Origin: Tenericutes bacterium HGW-Tenericutes-2
Lineage (GTDB): Bacteria > Bacillota_I > Bacilli_A > Acholeplasmatales > Acholeplasmataceae
Assembly (NCBI GenBank): GCA_002839095.1
Contig: PGXL01000007.1
Coordinates: 1 to 64,000, forward strand
DNA: 64,000 nucleotides
Direction of reading: 5' to 3'
Of the stretch, positions 34,386 through 42,665 are shown piece by piece. The notes beneath the pieces are model-generated. The model saw only the letters and a program-made list of their open reading frames with translations, had not been told where the DNA came from and ran no database searches. Positions within the stretch are counted from its first letter, which is position 1. Each line of letters opens with the position of its first letter. The position numbers and the translations under genes are program-made.

Positions 34386-35369
34386 ATGCGACTTCTGAAT
34401 ACAGCAATCAAAATGAGTTTGGTTGGTGTTTTAGCGAGTTTACTTGCTCGTTCTTTAAGTCTAGATTACTGGTTGACTGCTGGTGTTGTAGCGATATTAT
34501 CCATTCACTTAACTAAAAAGGACTCTATTGTTGTATCAATTAAAAGAGTCGTAGATTCCATATTTGGAATTATGCTTGCTACACTCATGTTTATCGCATT
34601 TGGATATAATTTTTTCGTATTTAGCGTGTTTGTTTTTATATTTGCTTATGCATCATGGGTATTAAAGGTAAACGAAGGTATTGTGCTTGCACTGGTTTTA
34701 GTCACACATCTTTTAATGCATGGAGAGTTTTCTTTTAATTTGATAGGAAACGAGCTTGCATTATTATTTATCTCCGTAGGGATTGCATCCATCTTTAATC
34801 TGATTTATCCAACACAATCAGAAAAAGAACTTGATAATCACGTTTTATCTATTGATCAACTACTCAGAGACCATTTATTTATGCTAGCCATATTGTTAAA
34901 GGACCCAGAATATAATGATGAATATTATCGTCATTATTCAATGGTCGATCGAAAAATATCTGACACGATTGATATCGTTGAGTTGGTTGATAAGGATTTA
35001 CTCTTTTATAATGATCACAGTTATTTAGCTTATCTTCATATGAGAAAAGAGCAATCGAGCTATATTAGACATATGTATCAGCAAGCCTTAAAAATTAAGA
35101 AGGTGCATCCAAATGCCTTAAAGATATCTGAATTCATTAAAGAACTTAGTGGCGATATTGGAATCTATAATAAGGCACATGCACAACTGCAAAAACTAGA
35201 TCAGCTTCAACAAATATTTAAGGATGCTCCACTACCAGAAACCAGAGAAGAATTCGAGCTTAGAGCAAAGCTCTATCAAATCTTAGTCGAAGTCGAATCG
35301 CTTTTGGTTGTTAAAATTAACTTTCATCATCAGTACCCAGAATTTGGAAACAAGCACCTTATCGTTTAG
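34386..35369 (+). CDS. Aromatic acid exporter (ArAE_1) family membrane protein
   Basis: A 327-residue protein. Four to five membrane helices occupy the first ~150 residues (opening RLLNTAIKMSLVGVLASLLAR), and a helical cytoplasmic domain fills the rest, as in ArAE_1 with its C-terminal partner domain. Bacillus homologues sit next to ygaC as here. The substrate is unknown. The last codons form one arm of the terminator. Confidence 0.82.
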   Translation: MRLLNTAIKMSLVGVLASLLARSLSLDYWLTAGVVAILSIHLTKKDSIVVSIKRVVDSIFGIMLATLMFIAFGYNFFVFSVFVFIFAYASWVLKVNEGIVLALVLVTHLLMHGEFSFNLIGNELALLFISVGIASIFNLIYPTQSEKELDNHVLSIDQLLRDHLFMLAILLKDPEYNDEYYRHYSMVDRKISDTIDIVELVDKDLLFYNDHSYLAYLHMRKEQSSYIRHMYQQALKIKKVHPNALKISEFIKELSGDIGIYNKAHAQLQKLDQLQQIFKDAPLPETREEFELRAKLYQILVEVESLLVVKINFHHQYPEFGNKHLIV

Positions 35370-35379
35370 GTGCTTTTTT
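35352..35379 (+). terminator. Terminator overlapping the ArAE gene end
   Basis: AAGCACCT (35352-35359) and AGGTGCTT (35368-35375) form a perfect 8-bp stem followed by T residues. The stop codon TAG lies at the start of the right arm, so coding and terminator functions share bases. Confidence 0.88.
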
Positions 35380-35449
35380 AATGCGCATCATTAGATATCA
35401 AAATGTAACAATGATAAAATAGAAGTATCATAAAAAAAGGAGTAATCAT

Positions 35450-36145
35450 ATGAATTTCTTTAAAAATTTTAAAAACTTGTTATCTGAATCGGTAACAACT
35501 CTTGTTATTGCAGTCATCGCAGTATACGTGTTAGTCACCAATTTTGGTGGAATTGATAATCTTTGGTTGTTTTTAGCAGCCTTTGTACCTCTCGTATTGG
35601 TATTGCTTGCTGTATTAGGACTTCAAATGTCTAAAAAGTCAATGGCTGCACATACTGTTTTACTCATCACCTTGTTTCTTGGTGCGGGTAGAGCATTTAT
35701 CTTAGCTATTACTTCATTTGATTTTGGTTCATTCTCATTTAGTGCTAATTTCACATTAGAATTGATTATTAACTCAGTTATCTTTGTCTATTTAGCATTA
35801 GTGGTCCTATCCGGATTATTAACCAATGAATTTAAAGGTGGATTAGGTTCATCACCCGTGGTGATGTCTGCATTGATCGCCTTTCTATTTTTCTTTTTTA
35901 GAGATGGATTTAGTGGAGCTGTATTAAAGATATTCCCACCAGTAATTGCCTTAATGTTTGGTAGTCCATTCTACGCAATTGTCTTACTACTTGCTGGGGT
36001 TGCTGATGTACCATTTAGATTTATAGATGTATTATTTAATGGTGATATTCTTGCAAGTCCAATTAGTTATTTCTTATTTACTGCATTTGCATTTTATCTC
36101 ATTTACGGCGCAGTAAAGGGATTATTGAGTCACAAAAAAGAATAA
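35450..36145 (+). CDS. Seven-helix membrane protein of unknown function
   Basis: A 231-residue very hydrophobic protein with about seven membrane segments and a short basic tail (SHKKE). I recognise no family signature. AAGGAG precedes its ATG. It stands alone, between the ArAE gene and a convergent antiporter gene. Confidence 0.65.
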   Translation: MNFFKNFKNLLSESVTTLVIAVIAVYVLVTNFGGIDNLWLFLAAFVPLVLVLLAVLGLQMSKKSMAAHTVLLITLFLGAGRAFILAITSFDFGSFSFSANFTLELIINSVIFVYLALVVLSGLLTNEFKGGLGSSPVVMSALIAFLFFFFRDGFSGAVLKIFPPVIALMFGSPFYAIVLLLAGVADVPFRFIDVLFNGDILASPISYFLFTAFAFYLIYGAVKGLLSHKKE

Positions 36146-36150
36146 AGAAT

Positions 36151-36181
36151 AGGGTCCAGCAAAATTGCTGAACCCTTTTTT
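36151..36181. terminator. Terminator between the membrane gene and the antiporter
   Basis: AGGGT-CAGCA and TGCTG-ACCCT pair with one C-A mismatch around an AAAT-type loop, with T residues to the right and A-rich bases to the left. Confidence 0.75.
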
Positions 36182-37388
36182 AATGTGTTGAATCCTCATA
36201 CATTTCATTCACGTCTGGTAAAATATTTATCTCTCCAGCCTTATGAATAGATATTTTTGCGAATATTGGTCCTAGTGTTTCATAGAATAATACGCTTGCC
36301 ATAATAATCGTAGTGATTTGAACAGAATACATTGGAAGCTGTTGCATTACAATGACAGATAGACCGATGGATATCCCACCCTGGGGTAATAGGGCTAATC
36401 CTAAATACTTTTGAACCTGTGGCTCGGCATTCACCGATTTGGCACCGATATAAGCACCTAAAATCTTTCCTGTCGCTCTTGCTACAATGTAAGCTGCTCC
36501 TATTATTCCAACGGTATAAAGTATCTTTAAATCAAGTGCTGCTCCAGCGATTGTAAAGAATAGAATATAAAAGATTGGAACGAAATCATTAACCGCAGAA
36601 AATGAACGATTTGAGAAGACTCTTAAGTTAGCTAATGTAGCACCCATCATAATATTAGTCAGAAGTGGAGAAAAATCAAGAACCTTAGATAATCCAGTTG
36701 CGATTCCAACAAAGAATATCGTTTTAATCTGAAGTTCATCCTTTGGATCAATTTTTTTAGTTAATAACGATAATACAACGCCTAGGACTAAGCCTAATAG
36801 AAGGGATCCGAATATTTCATAGATTGGAACACCAATGATTTTAAAGATTGAAAACTCAGTGCCTGATACTAAAATTTTAGCAACTGATATAGCAATCCCA
36901 AATGCGATAATTCCAAATACATCATCAAGTGCTACCACAGGTAATATCGTTTTTGTTACAGGTCCATAAGCTCTATATTGTCTAATGACCATAATGGTTG
37001 CTGCAGGAGCAGTTGCTGCTGACATAGAAGCTATCACTAATGAAAACGCGAAGTCTTGATTGAAAATAAAATACATTACTGAGAATACAACAGAAATCGC
37101 ACCAACCACTTCAGCTAATGTGATGATTGTTATTTTTTTACCCATTTGGATAATATCTTTAAGCATAAATTCACTTCCGATACCAAAAGCGATAAAGGAT
37201 AAAGTGATCTCACTTACAATTTCAAATGATTTTGCTTCTTCACTAGAGACGAAGTTGAATAAAGATGGTCCAAGAAGAAGACCAGCGATTAAGTATCCGG
37301 AGACACTTGGAAGCTTTAACAATTTCGCTCCTTTGCCAAAAATGAATCCCACAACAAGAATAATACTAATTTTTAAAATAATGTTCAA
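36180..37388 (-). CDS. CPA2-family cation:proton antiporter
   Basis: A 402-residue membrane protein with about twelve to thirteen helices, of the monovalent cation:proton antiporter-2 (KefB/GerN-like) fold. LPSVSGYLIAGLLLGPSLF opens the core, and the ASMSAATAPAATIMVI and VVALDDVFGIIAFGIA stretches hold the ion-site Asp pair. It ends soon after the transport core, so no RCK/TrkA domain is attached. The start is TTG 37388 with AAGGTGA before it. A c-di-AMP riboswitch and terminator lie just upstream, which suggests the ion is K+ (or Na+) and that the gene is turned off at high c-di-AMP. Confidence 0.88.
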   Translation of the reverse strand: MNIILKISIILVVGFIFGKGAKLLKLPSVSGYLIAGLLLGPSLFNFVSSEEAKSFEIVSEITLSFIAFGIGSEFMLKDIIQMGKKITIITLAEVVGAISVVFSVMYFIFNQDFAFSLVIASMSAATAPAATIMVIRQYRAYGPVTKTILPVVALDDVFGIIAFGIAISVAKILVSGTEFSIFKIIGVPIYEIFGSLLLGLVLGVVLSLLTKKIDPKDELQIKTIFFVGIATGLSKVLDFSPLLTNIMMGATLANLRVFSNRSFSAVNDFVPIFYILFFTIAGAALDLKILYTVGIIGAAYIVARATGKILGAYIGAKSVNAEPQVQKYLGLALLPQGGISIGLSVIVMQQLPMYSVQITTIIMASVLFYETLGPIFAKISIHKAGEINILPDVNEMYEDSTH

Positions 37389-37427
37389 TTTAACTCACCT
37401 TCCATAGTCTTTTCTTGTCTGGCTAAC

Positions 37428-37463
37428 AAAAAAAGCACATAGTCTTTGCATAGACTACACGCT
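37428..37463 (-). terminator. Riboswitch expression-platform terminator
   Basis: On the minus strand a 12-bp stem (positions 37452-37463 with 37434-37445, several wobble pairs) is followed by a run of at least seven T residues. It starts right after the c-di-AMP aptamer and comes about 45 bases before the antiporter start, so it is the likely off-switch. Confidence 0.85.
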
Positions 37464-37581
37464 TGGGTCTTACTCCTATGAGGTTAGCTGACGGGTTAGG
37501 GTTTCCAAGTTACCCTTCATATACTGATTCACCCCAAAAAACTGGTTCCCCCACTCAAATCAATGTGATTCGGAGACATAC
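37464..37581 (-). promoter_or_regulatory. Cyclic di-AMP riboswitch (ydaO/yuaA type)
   Basis: Read on the minus strand, the leader has the ordered ydaO landmarks: GTGGGGGAACCAG, then GGGGTGAATC, GGGTAAC, GGAAACCC, and CCGTCAGCTAACCTC. The outer helix pairs GTCTCC (near 37576-37581) with GGAG-AAGAC (37466-37475). An intrinsic terminator follows directly. In known cases ligand binding favours termination and the genes controlled handle K+, osmolytes or the cell wall. The antiporter downstream fits this. Confidence 0.88.
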
Positions 37582-37591
37582 AACGTATTGA

Positions 37592-37620
37592 ATTATAGCA
37601 TAACATTTTGAAGTAAGCAA
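37592..37620 (-). promoter_or_regulatory. Promoter of the riboswitch-antiporter transcript
   Basis: On the minus strand TTGCTT (37620-37615) and TATAAT (37597-37592) are 17 bp apart, about 10 bases before the aptamer. Confidence 0.8.
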
Positions 37621-37660
37621 CATCATAGAGTATGAATGTATATAAATCAATAAAAAGATA

Positions 37661-37684
37661 AAAAAAACTACGCTTTCGCATAGT
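37661..37684 (-). terminator. tRNA-Gly terminator
   Basis: On the minus strand ACTATGC and GCGTAGT pair (one wobble) around a GAAA tetraloop, then a run of T residues (37661-37666 on plus). It ends the tRNA-Gly transcript before the riboswitch promoter. Confidence 0.85.
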
Positions 37685-37694
37685 AAATTGTCTT

Positions 37695-37769
37695 TGGAGC
37701 GGGCGAGGGGAATCGGACCCCCATCTCATGCTTGGCAAGCACGTGTAATAACCATTATACGACGCCCAC
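37695..37769 (-). tRNA. tRNA-Gly (anticodon GCC)
   Basis: A 75-nt tRNA with CCA encoded. The acceptor GTGGGCG (5', ending at 37769) pairs with CGCCCGC with one U-G pair. The anticodon GCC is at 37736-37734 in the loop TTGCCAA. GGTCCGATTC forms the T arm. It has its own promoter and terminator. Confidence 0.95.
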
Positions 37770-37785
37770 GCTATCGTGCTTTTTT

Positions 37786-37814
37786 ATGATAGCAAATTAT
37801 TTAAAAGATGTCAA
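37786..37814 (-). promoter_or_regulatory. tRNA-Gly promoter
   Basis: On the minus strand TTGACA (37814-37809) and TATCAT (37791-37786) have 17-bp spacing, ending 17 bases before the tRNA. Confidence 0.85.
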
Positions 37815-38016
37815 GCAGGATTGATAGAATTATTGATGATTTTTCATATTTTTTTCATCTTTATTTCCGATTATATCAGCTCAAATGTTAGGATGAACTA
37901 TAATCTCAATTTATATATTTGGAATGAGTTACTTTGAATCCTATGAATTAGGAATAACTAAAAAGTTATAGTATAATTTAATTAGAGCATATCATCAAAG
38001 AAGGGGAGTGAGCAGT

Positions 38017-39495
38017 GTGAATATTTTAGCAGAAAAATTTAGGGATAATATTATTGCTGTTGTTCCAATCACATTGATCGTAATCATATTGAATTTCACA
38101 ATTGTTCCCTTATCAACTCCTTTTTTAATTCGTTTTATTATAGGCTCTATTTTAGTCATCATCGGACTTTCTTTATTTCTCGTTGGTGTCGATCTTGGAA
38201 TCACACCACTTGGAAGTCATACAGGTGCTACTTTAACTAAGACAAACAAATTAGTAATTGTCCTAATCGCTGGTTTTGTTTTAGGCTTTTTTATATCGGT
38301 TGCTGAACCAGGACTACTTGTTTTTTCGAATCAGGTTGATTTTGTCACCCAAGGTGATATATCATCAATCAGCATTTTAATTAGTGTATCCATAGGATTA
38401 GCAATTATGATTGGATTAGGCTTTATTCGTATTATCTATAACCTACCGCTGTACAGAATTCTACTTGTTCTATATTTAATCATATTCGTTTTAGCATTTT
38501 TTACATCACCAGAATTTCTAGCAATCTCATTTGATGCATCAGGTGCGACAACTGGAGTGCTTGCAGTACCTTTCTTGCTTGCCCTATCAGTTGGTATCAC
38601 AAAAATGAAAAAGGATAGCAAATCTTCCGAAAAGGATAGCTTTGGTCTCGTATCCATCGCATCAACTGGGGCTATTATTTCTTTAATGATCCTTAGTTTT
38701 TTTAACAGAAATTTAGACTTTGCAGCACACATTCCTGAGGAAATCACTGAGTCTACACAAATCTTAAACCCATTTATATCTATACTTTCATCAGTCTTTC
38801 AAGAAAGCTTTTTAGCCTTAGTACCGCTTTTAATCATTTTATTCATTTTACAAGTTCTATTTTTCAAACTAACAAAAAGAGCTTTTATTAGAATTCTTAA
38901 GGGCTTTGTTTATTCATTAATCGGCTTATTCATCTTTCTTGTCGGTGTGAATGCAGGATTTATGGAGGTTGGCTCTAAAATTGGATATACCTTAGCACTT
39001 TTAGATCATAAAATATTTATTCTTTTGATTGCATTTCTATTAGGGCTATTCACAATAGCAGCTGAGCCTGCAGTATCGGTGCTAACACATCAAATTGAGG
39101 ATATCACATCAGGTTATGTGAAGAAAAAAGCTGTTCTAATACCCTTATCCATTGGCGTCGGATTTGCAATTACACTTTCCATCCTAAGAATAATGATTCC
39201 TTCCCTGCAGTTATGGCACTTATTATTACCAGGCTATATAATCTCATTAGCTTTAATGTTTATTGTTCCCAAACTGTTCGTAGGTATTGCATTTGATGCA
39301 GGTGGAGTTGCCACAGGTCCAATGACAGCAACCTTCATTCTTGCATTCACAACGGGAGCAGCCAATGCGACTCCAGGTGCGAATGTATTACTTGATGGGT
39401 TTGGAATGATAGCCTTAGTAGCACTTGCACCAATTATCACATTACAATTGTTAGGACTCATCTTTAAAGTCAGATCGAGAAAAGGAGGTGTCTAG
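38017..39495 (+). CDS. DUF1538 membrane protein, two homologous halves
   Basis: A 492-residue protein with about twelve membrane helices in two related halves (about 1-205 and 230-492). Each half carries the same pair of motifs: an AEP motif followed by HQ or NQ in a membrane helix (VAEPGLLVFSNQVD and AAEPAVSVLTHQIE), and a FDA-G-TG motif (FDASGATTG and FDAGGVATG). This is the DUF1538 family, whose function is unknown but which looks like a transporter. I start at GTG 38017, eight bases after AAGGGGAG. A TATAAT is at 37972-37977. A tandem PII gene follows after one base, and PII proteins often gate transporters. Confidence 0.85.
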   Translation: MNILAEKFRDNIIAVVPITLIVIILNFTIVPLSTPFLIRFIIGSILVIIGLSLFLVGVDLGITPLGSHTGATLTKTNKLVIVLIAGFVLGFFISVAEPGLLVFSNQVDFVTQGDISSISILISVSIGLAIMIGLGFIRIIYNLPLYRILLVLYLIIFVLAFFTSPEFLAISFDASGATTGVLAVPFLLALSVGITKMKKDSKSSEKDSFGLVSIASTGAIISLMILSFFNRNLDFAAHIPEEITESTQILNPFISILSSVFQESFLALVPLLIILFILQVLFFKLTKRAFIRILKGFVYSLIGLFIFLVGVNAGFMEVGSKIGYTLALLDHKIFILLIAFLLGLFTIAAEPAVSVLTHQIEDITSGYVKKKAVLIPLSIGVGFAITLSILRIMIPSLQLWHLLLPGYIISLALMFIVPKLFVGIAFDAGGVATGPMTATFILAFTTGAANATPGANVLLDGFGMIALVALAPIITLQLLGLIFKVRSRKGGV

Positions 39496-39496
39496 G

Positions 39497-40162
39497 ATGG
39501 AAAATATATCGATGCTATCAAATTTTGAATTACTTTGTGTAATCGTCAATTATGGTATAGGAAGTAAAGTACTAAAGTATGCAAAAGAAGAAGGTATTAA
39601 AGGTGGTACTATTATCTTAGGTAAAGGTACATATAAAAGACCACTACTTGAGTTCTTAGAACTTACAGAAACTAGAAAAGAAATGGTTTTAATGATTGCT
39701 GATAGAAGAATTATCAATCCTGCTCTAGAAGCATTAAATGAGAGATTAAAGTTATATAAACCACATCATGGTATTGCTTTTGTAATACCAGTAACACAGT
39801 TTTTAGGTGCTGGAAAATATGAATATGATCCAAAAAATGAAATTGGAGGTCATAACGTGACTGAATATAATGCAATATTTACAATAGTAGACAAGGGATT
39901 TGGTGAAAAGGTTGTTGATGCAGCAACTCTTGTTGGTGCTAAAGGTGCAACCATCATCAATGCCAGAGGCTCAGGAATTCATGAGACCAGCAAGTTATTT
40001 TCCATGGAAATTGAACCTGAAAAGGAAATTGTTTTAATTCTTGCAGAAAAAACAATCGTCAAACCGATTATCAACTCTATATGTGAAGAGCTTGATATTG
40101 AACAACCAGGTAATGGAGTTATTTTTGTTCAGGAAGTTCATCAAACCTATGGCATTAGATAA
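39497..40162 (+). CDS. Tandem PII-like (GlnB-fold) regulatory protein
   Basis: A 221-residue protein made of two PII-like domains joined head to tail (about 1-112 and 118-221). Each shows the ferredoxin-like pattern and a glycine-rich nucleotide loop: EGIKGGTIILGKGTYK in the first, VGAKGATIINARGSGIHE in the second, each with an ALIADK/LILAEK-type strand (MIADRRI, ILAEKTI). The usual T-loop uridylylation tyrosine is not seen. AAAGGAGG precedes ATG 39497; it begins one base after the DUF1538 stop. By analogy with GlnK-AmtB it should bind nucleotides and control the DUF1538 protein. That role is inference. Confidence 0.8.
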   Translation: MENISMLSNFELLCVIVNYGIGSKVLKYAKEEGIKGGTIILGKGTYKRPLLEFLELTETRKEMVLMIADRRIINPALEALNERLKLYKPHHGIAFVIPVTQFLGAGKYEYDPKNEIGGHNVTEYNAIFTIVDKGFGEKVVDAATLVGAKGATIINARGSGIHETSKLFSMEIEPEKEIVLILAEKTIVKPIINSICEELDIEQPGNGVIFVQEVHQTYGIR

Positions 40163-41393
40163 AAAGGCTAGAAAAAGAAAATTAAGACTCATTCCTATTC
40201 TTGTTTTAGCTGTAATTATTTCCTATTTCTACTTAGGATTTTTTCAGTTCAGTAATTGGCTAAATTTCAGTGATATTCAATCATCTTTATCAATCTTAGA
40301 TTATATGTTATGGTTCTTTATAACCTTTTATCTATCATTAACCATTCATGAGCTAGGTCACTTTTTTTCCTTCGTTTTTCAAAAGGTTAAGCTAAGAGCT
40401 TTATACATTACAATCTTTGTATTTCATAAAACAATCAAAGGCTGGAGATTTGCGATTAAGCCAAAGCTGATTGTATTACTTGGAGGACTAGTTGTTCCAG
40501 ACTTTGGTGATGTGAAAAATGAGGAAGAATATAATAAAGTTGTGAACAAGTTTTCTAAAGCCTTGATTGCTGCACCTATTGTAACAATTTGCTTTTTAAC
40601 TATTACAATCATTACCTTCATCTTATTAATAGCTTTAGTTCCGAATACACCTTGGTTAGGCATTTCATTTATGATCATGCTATTTGCAATCCCTATCAAT
40701 CTTTTATTTATATATTCCTTTACACTTTCTAATCCAATGTTTTATGGGGATTTTGTAGCATATAAGAAAATAAAGACAGATGCGATTTTTGCTTTATCGA
40801 TGATTATTCAATACTCGATATTTACCTTAAATGATTCAGAAGAATCTGATCATTTTCTGTGGGAGAAATCTAGAAATATCTTAAAAGAAATTCAGATTAG
40901 TTCTTCACAATTTCATACAATGATTTTACTCAATTACATGGATGGAATTATTAGAAGAGATGAAAAATTTGATCACGAAGTCGATATAAAAATTAATCGA
41001 ATTCCAATACGCAAGTATCTTAAAAATGAACAAGGATTAAATTTAGTATATGATATAGCATGCTACCACTACTTTAATGGAAATGTCGATAGAGCATATA
41101 AGCTTTATGACGATATCCAAAAGCTAGTAAGTGATAAGCTCGATGAAAAAATGCTTAGCTATTACAAAAATAAATATATGCACATCTTAAATATCGAATA
41201 TCAGGATCAATTCCTTTCAAACAAAAATAATTATTATATTGGAAATAATTGGATATTTGATATACTAGTTGATCCATATGAAATGCTAAAGGCACATCAT
41301 GAAAAACTACCTTTTAGAGAGTATAGTACTCCAGTTCAAATTCAAGAAATTGAAGTATTAAATGAAGAGGAACAAAAAAGCGACTCAGATTAG
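40149..41393 (+). CDS. M50-type membrane metalloprotease-like protein
   Basis: A 414-residue membrane protein. A zinc-protease motif HELGHF lies in a membrane helix (near residue 68-73), with a second possible metal element NPMFYGDF further on (near 200), as in site-2 proteases. About six helices fill residues 20-215; the rest is a soluble helical domain of about 200 residues. I start at ATG 40149, giving a 14-bp overlap with the PII gene, so it is part of that operon; an earlier ATG would translate PII coding sequence in another frame. Substrate is unknown. It could process the membrane partner or a regulator. Confidence 0.72.
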   Translation: MALDKKARKRKLRLIPILVLAVIISYFYLGFFQFSNWLNFSDIQSSLSILDYMLWFFITFYLSLTIHELGHFFSFVFQKVKLRALYITIFVFHKTIKGWRFAIKPKLIVLLGGLVVPDFGDVKNEEEYNKVVNKFSKALIAAPIVTICFLTITIITFILLIALVPNTPWLGISFMIMLFAIPINLLFIYSFTLSNPMFYGDFVAYKKIKTDAIFALSMIIQYSIFTLNDSEESDHFLWEKSRNILKEIQISSSQFHTMILLNYMDGIIRRDEKFDHEVDIKINRIPIRKYLKNEQGLNLVYDIACYHYFNGNVDRAYKLYDDIQKLVSDKLDEKMLSYYKNKYMHILNIEYQDQFLSNKNNYYIGNNWIFDILVDPYEMLKAHHEKLPFREYSTPVQIQEIEVLNEEEQKSDSD

Positions 41394-41402
41394 AGTCGCT
41401 TT
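41377..41402. terminator. Terminator between the M50 gene and tRNA-Thr
   Basis: AAAGCGACTC (41377-41386) and GAGTCGCTTT (41393-41402) form a perfect 10-bp stem that includes the M50 stop codon. The poly-A tract to the left gives a T-run on the minus strand, so it serves tRNA-Thr best. Confidence 0.8.
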
Positions 41403-41412
41403 GCTATTTATC

Positions 41413-41487
41413 TGGTGCCCCCAACGAGAATCGAACTTGTATTTCAGCATTACCATTGCTGCGTTTTACCACTAAACTATGGGGGCA
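41413..41487 (-). tRNA. tRNA-Thr (anticodon GGT)
   Basis: A 75-nt tRNA with CCA encoded. The acceptor TGCCCCC pairs with GGGGGCA. The anticodon loop ATGGTAA, closed by CAGCA/TGCTG, has GGT as the anticodon. GTTCGATTC is the T arm. It has its own promoter. Confidence 0.95.
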
Positions 41488-41521
41488 TTCATCTCTAGAT
41501 TTGTTTATTCATGCATTAACG

Positions 41522-41550
41522 ATTTTATCGTAAAAAGAAATGATTGTCAA
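41522..41550 (-). promoter_or_regulatory. tRNA-Thr promoter
   Basis: On the minus strand TTGACA (41550-41545) and TAAAAT (41527-41522) are 17 bp apart. Confidence 0.82.
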
Positions 41551-41635
41551 TTCATATCAATAAAAAGTAGGTTTTTTTTGTATGAATATATATAAGACTT
41601 TTTTATTACAAAGCTTTGTTGAAGTAAGATTGTAG

Positions 41636-41652
41636 CACTTAAGTGTTATAAT
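41636..41652 (+). promoter_or_regulatory. Palindrome overlapping the nuclease promoter
   Basis: CACTTAAGTG (41636-41645) is a perfect 10-bp palindrome, abutting a TATAAT box at 41647-41652. It is a possible repressor site for the nuclease gene. No clear -35 box is seen at 17 bp. Confidence 0.4.
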
Positions 41653-41684
41653 AAATTTATAATTTATTACAGGAGGTTCATCAA

Positions 41685-42665
41685 ATGGCAAGCAAAATCA
41701 AGAAACAAGTCAAAAAAAGTGTGAGAAAAGTTAAAAAATCACCTGCATATAAGTTTACTTCCATTATTTTCGCTATCATTTTGGTAGCTGCAGGATATTA
41801 TTACGCAGCCTATATGATGCCTGAGGCACCAAACTATAGTGCAAATCAAAATGAGGATGGATTTTATTACTATACACTCGTCAATTCAGGAGATTATTAC
41901 TTTGATGCAAATGATTTAATAGGTGATGATTTAAAAGATGAACTCAATCAAATCTTAAATACTGGATTTACTCCTACAAGCTATGATGAGGCTAAAACAT
42001 ATTTAGCAATAGCTGATCAAAGCTTAACCGATTCAACAAAAGTTTATAATGTCTATAATGGTGCTTTAGTTAATGCAGAATGGGATTCTGTTTCATGGCA
42101 TAGAGAACACATTTGGCCAAACTCAAGATTAGGTATAGATAGAGTTACAGTTTCAAGTAGAAATCAAGGCTCAGATCTTCATAATTTAAGAGCAATCACT
42201 CCAAGTGTGAATTCAAGCAGAAGTGATCGCTTCTATTTAGATGCTTCAGGGGAAAATCAAACTGTTGCTGGTGGAGGATATTATCCAGGAGATGATCATA
42301 AGGGGGATGTCGCTAGAATTATCTTATATATGGCAGTTATGTATGATTTCTTAATTGTTACTGATGAGGGATTGGAAGATGAATCCAATCATTATACAAT
42401 GGCTGGAGCAAAGATGGGTAAATTATCAATCCTTCTAGAATGGCATAAGGAAGATCCTGTAGATGATTTTGAAAGAAGTAGAAATCAGCATATCTTTGAA
42501 GCACAAGGCAATAGAAATCCATTTATTGATAAACCAGAATATGTTCATTTAATTTGGGAAGATAAAACCATTGATGAACTTACAGAAACGAATCCTTTAT
42601 TTATCCCAAATGCTCATCTTATGCTGAATTTGATTATATCGAAAAGAGGAATATTATATGTCTAG
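41685..42665 (+). CDS. Membrane-anchored endonuclease I
   Basis: A 326-residue nuclease of the Endonuclease I (EndA/Vvn-like) family. A basic N-terminus and one helix (about 25-45, TSIIFAIILVAAGYYYAAY) act as signal anchor, so the catalytic part (about 60-326) faces outside. Active-site residues are in VSWHREHIWPNSRLG, and GDVARIILYMAVMYD is also family-typical. It should degrade extracellular DNA nonspecifically for nucleotide scavenging, a lifestyle reported for Izemoplasma-like bacteria. AGGAGG precedes its ATG. It overlaps the next gene by 8 bp. Confidence 0.9.
   Translation: MASKIKKQVKKSVRKVKKSPAYKFTSIIFAIILVAAGYYYAAYMMPEAPNYSANQNEDGFYYYTLVNSGDYYFDANDLIGDDLKDELNQILNTGFTPTSYDEAKTYLAIADQSLTDSTKVYNVYNGALVNAEWDSVSWHREHIWPNSRLGIDRVTVSSRNQGSDLHNLRAITPSVNSSRSDRFYLDASGENQTVAGGGYYPGDDHKGDVARIILYMAVMYDFLIVTDEGLEDESNHYTMAGAKMGKLSILLEWHKEDPVDDFERSRNQHIFEAQGNRNPFIDKPEYVHLIWEDKTIDELTETNPLFIPNAHLMLNLIISKRGILYV

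Noticed and set aside
37529-37738. 69-residue frame on minus strand
   Set aside because: It spans the tRNA-Gly gene, its terminator and the riboswitch region, so it is not a gene.
40041-40148. Extended start of the M50 protein
   Set aside because: It would translate 36 residues out of frame through the PII gene; a start at 40149 gives a normal membrane protein N-terminus.
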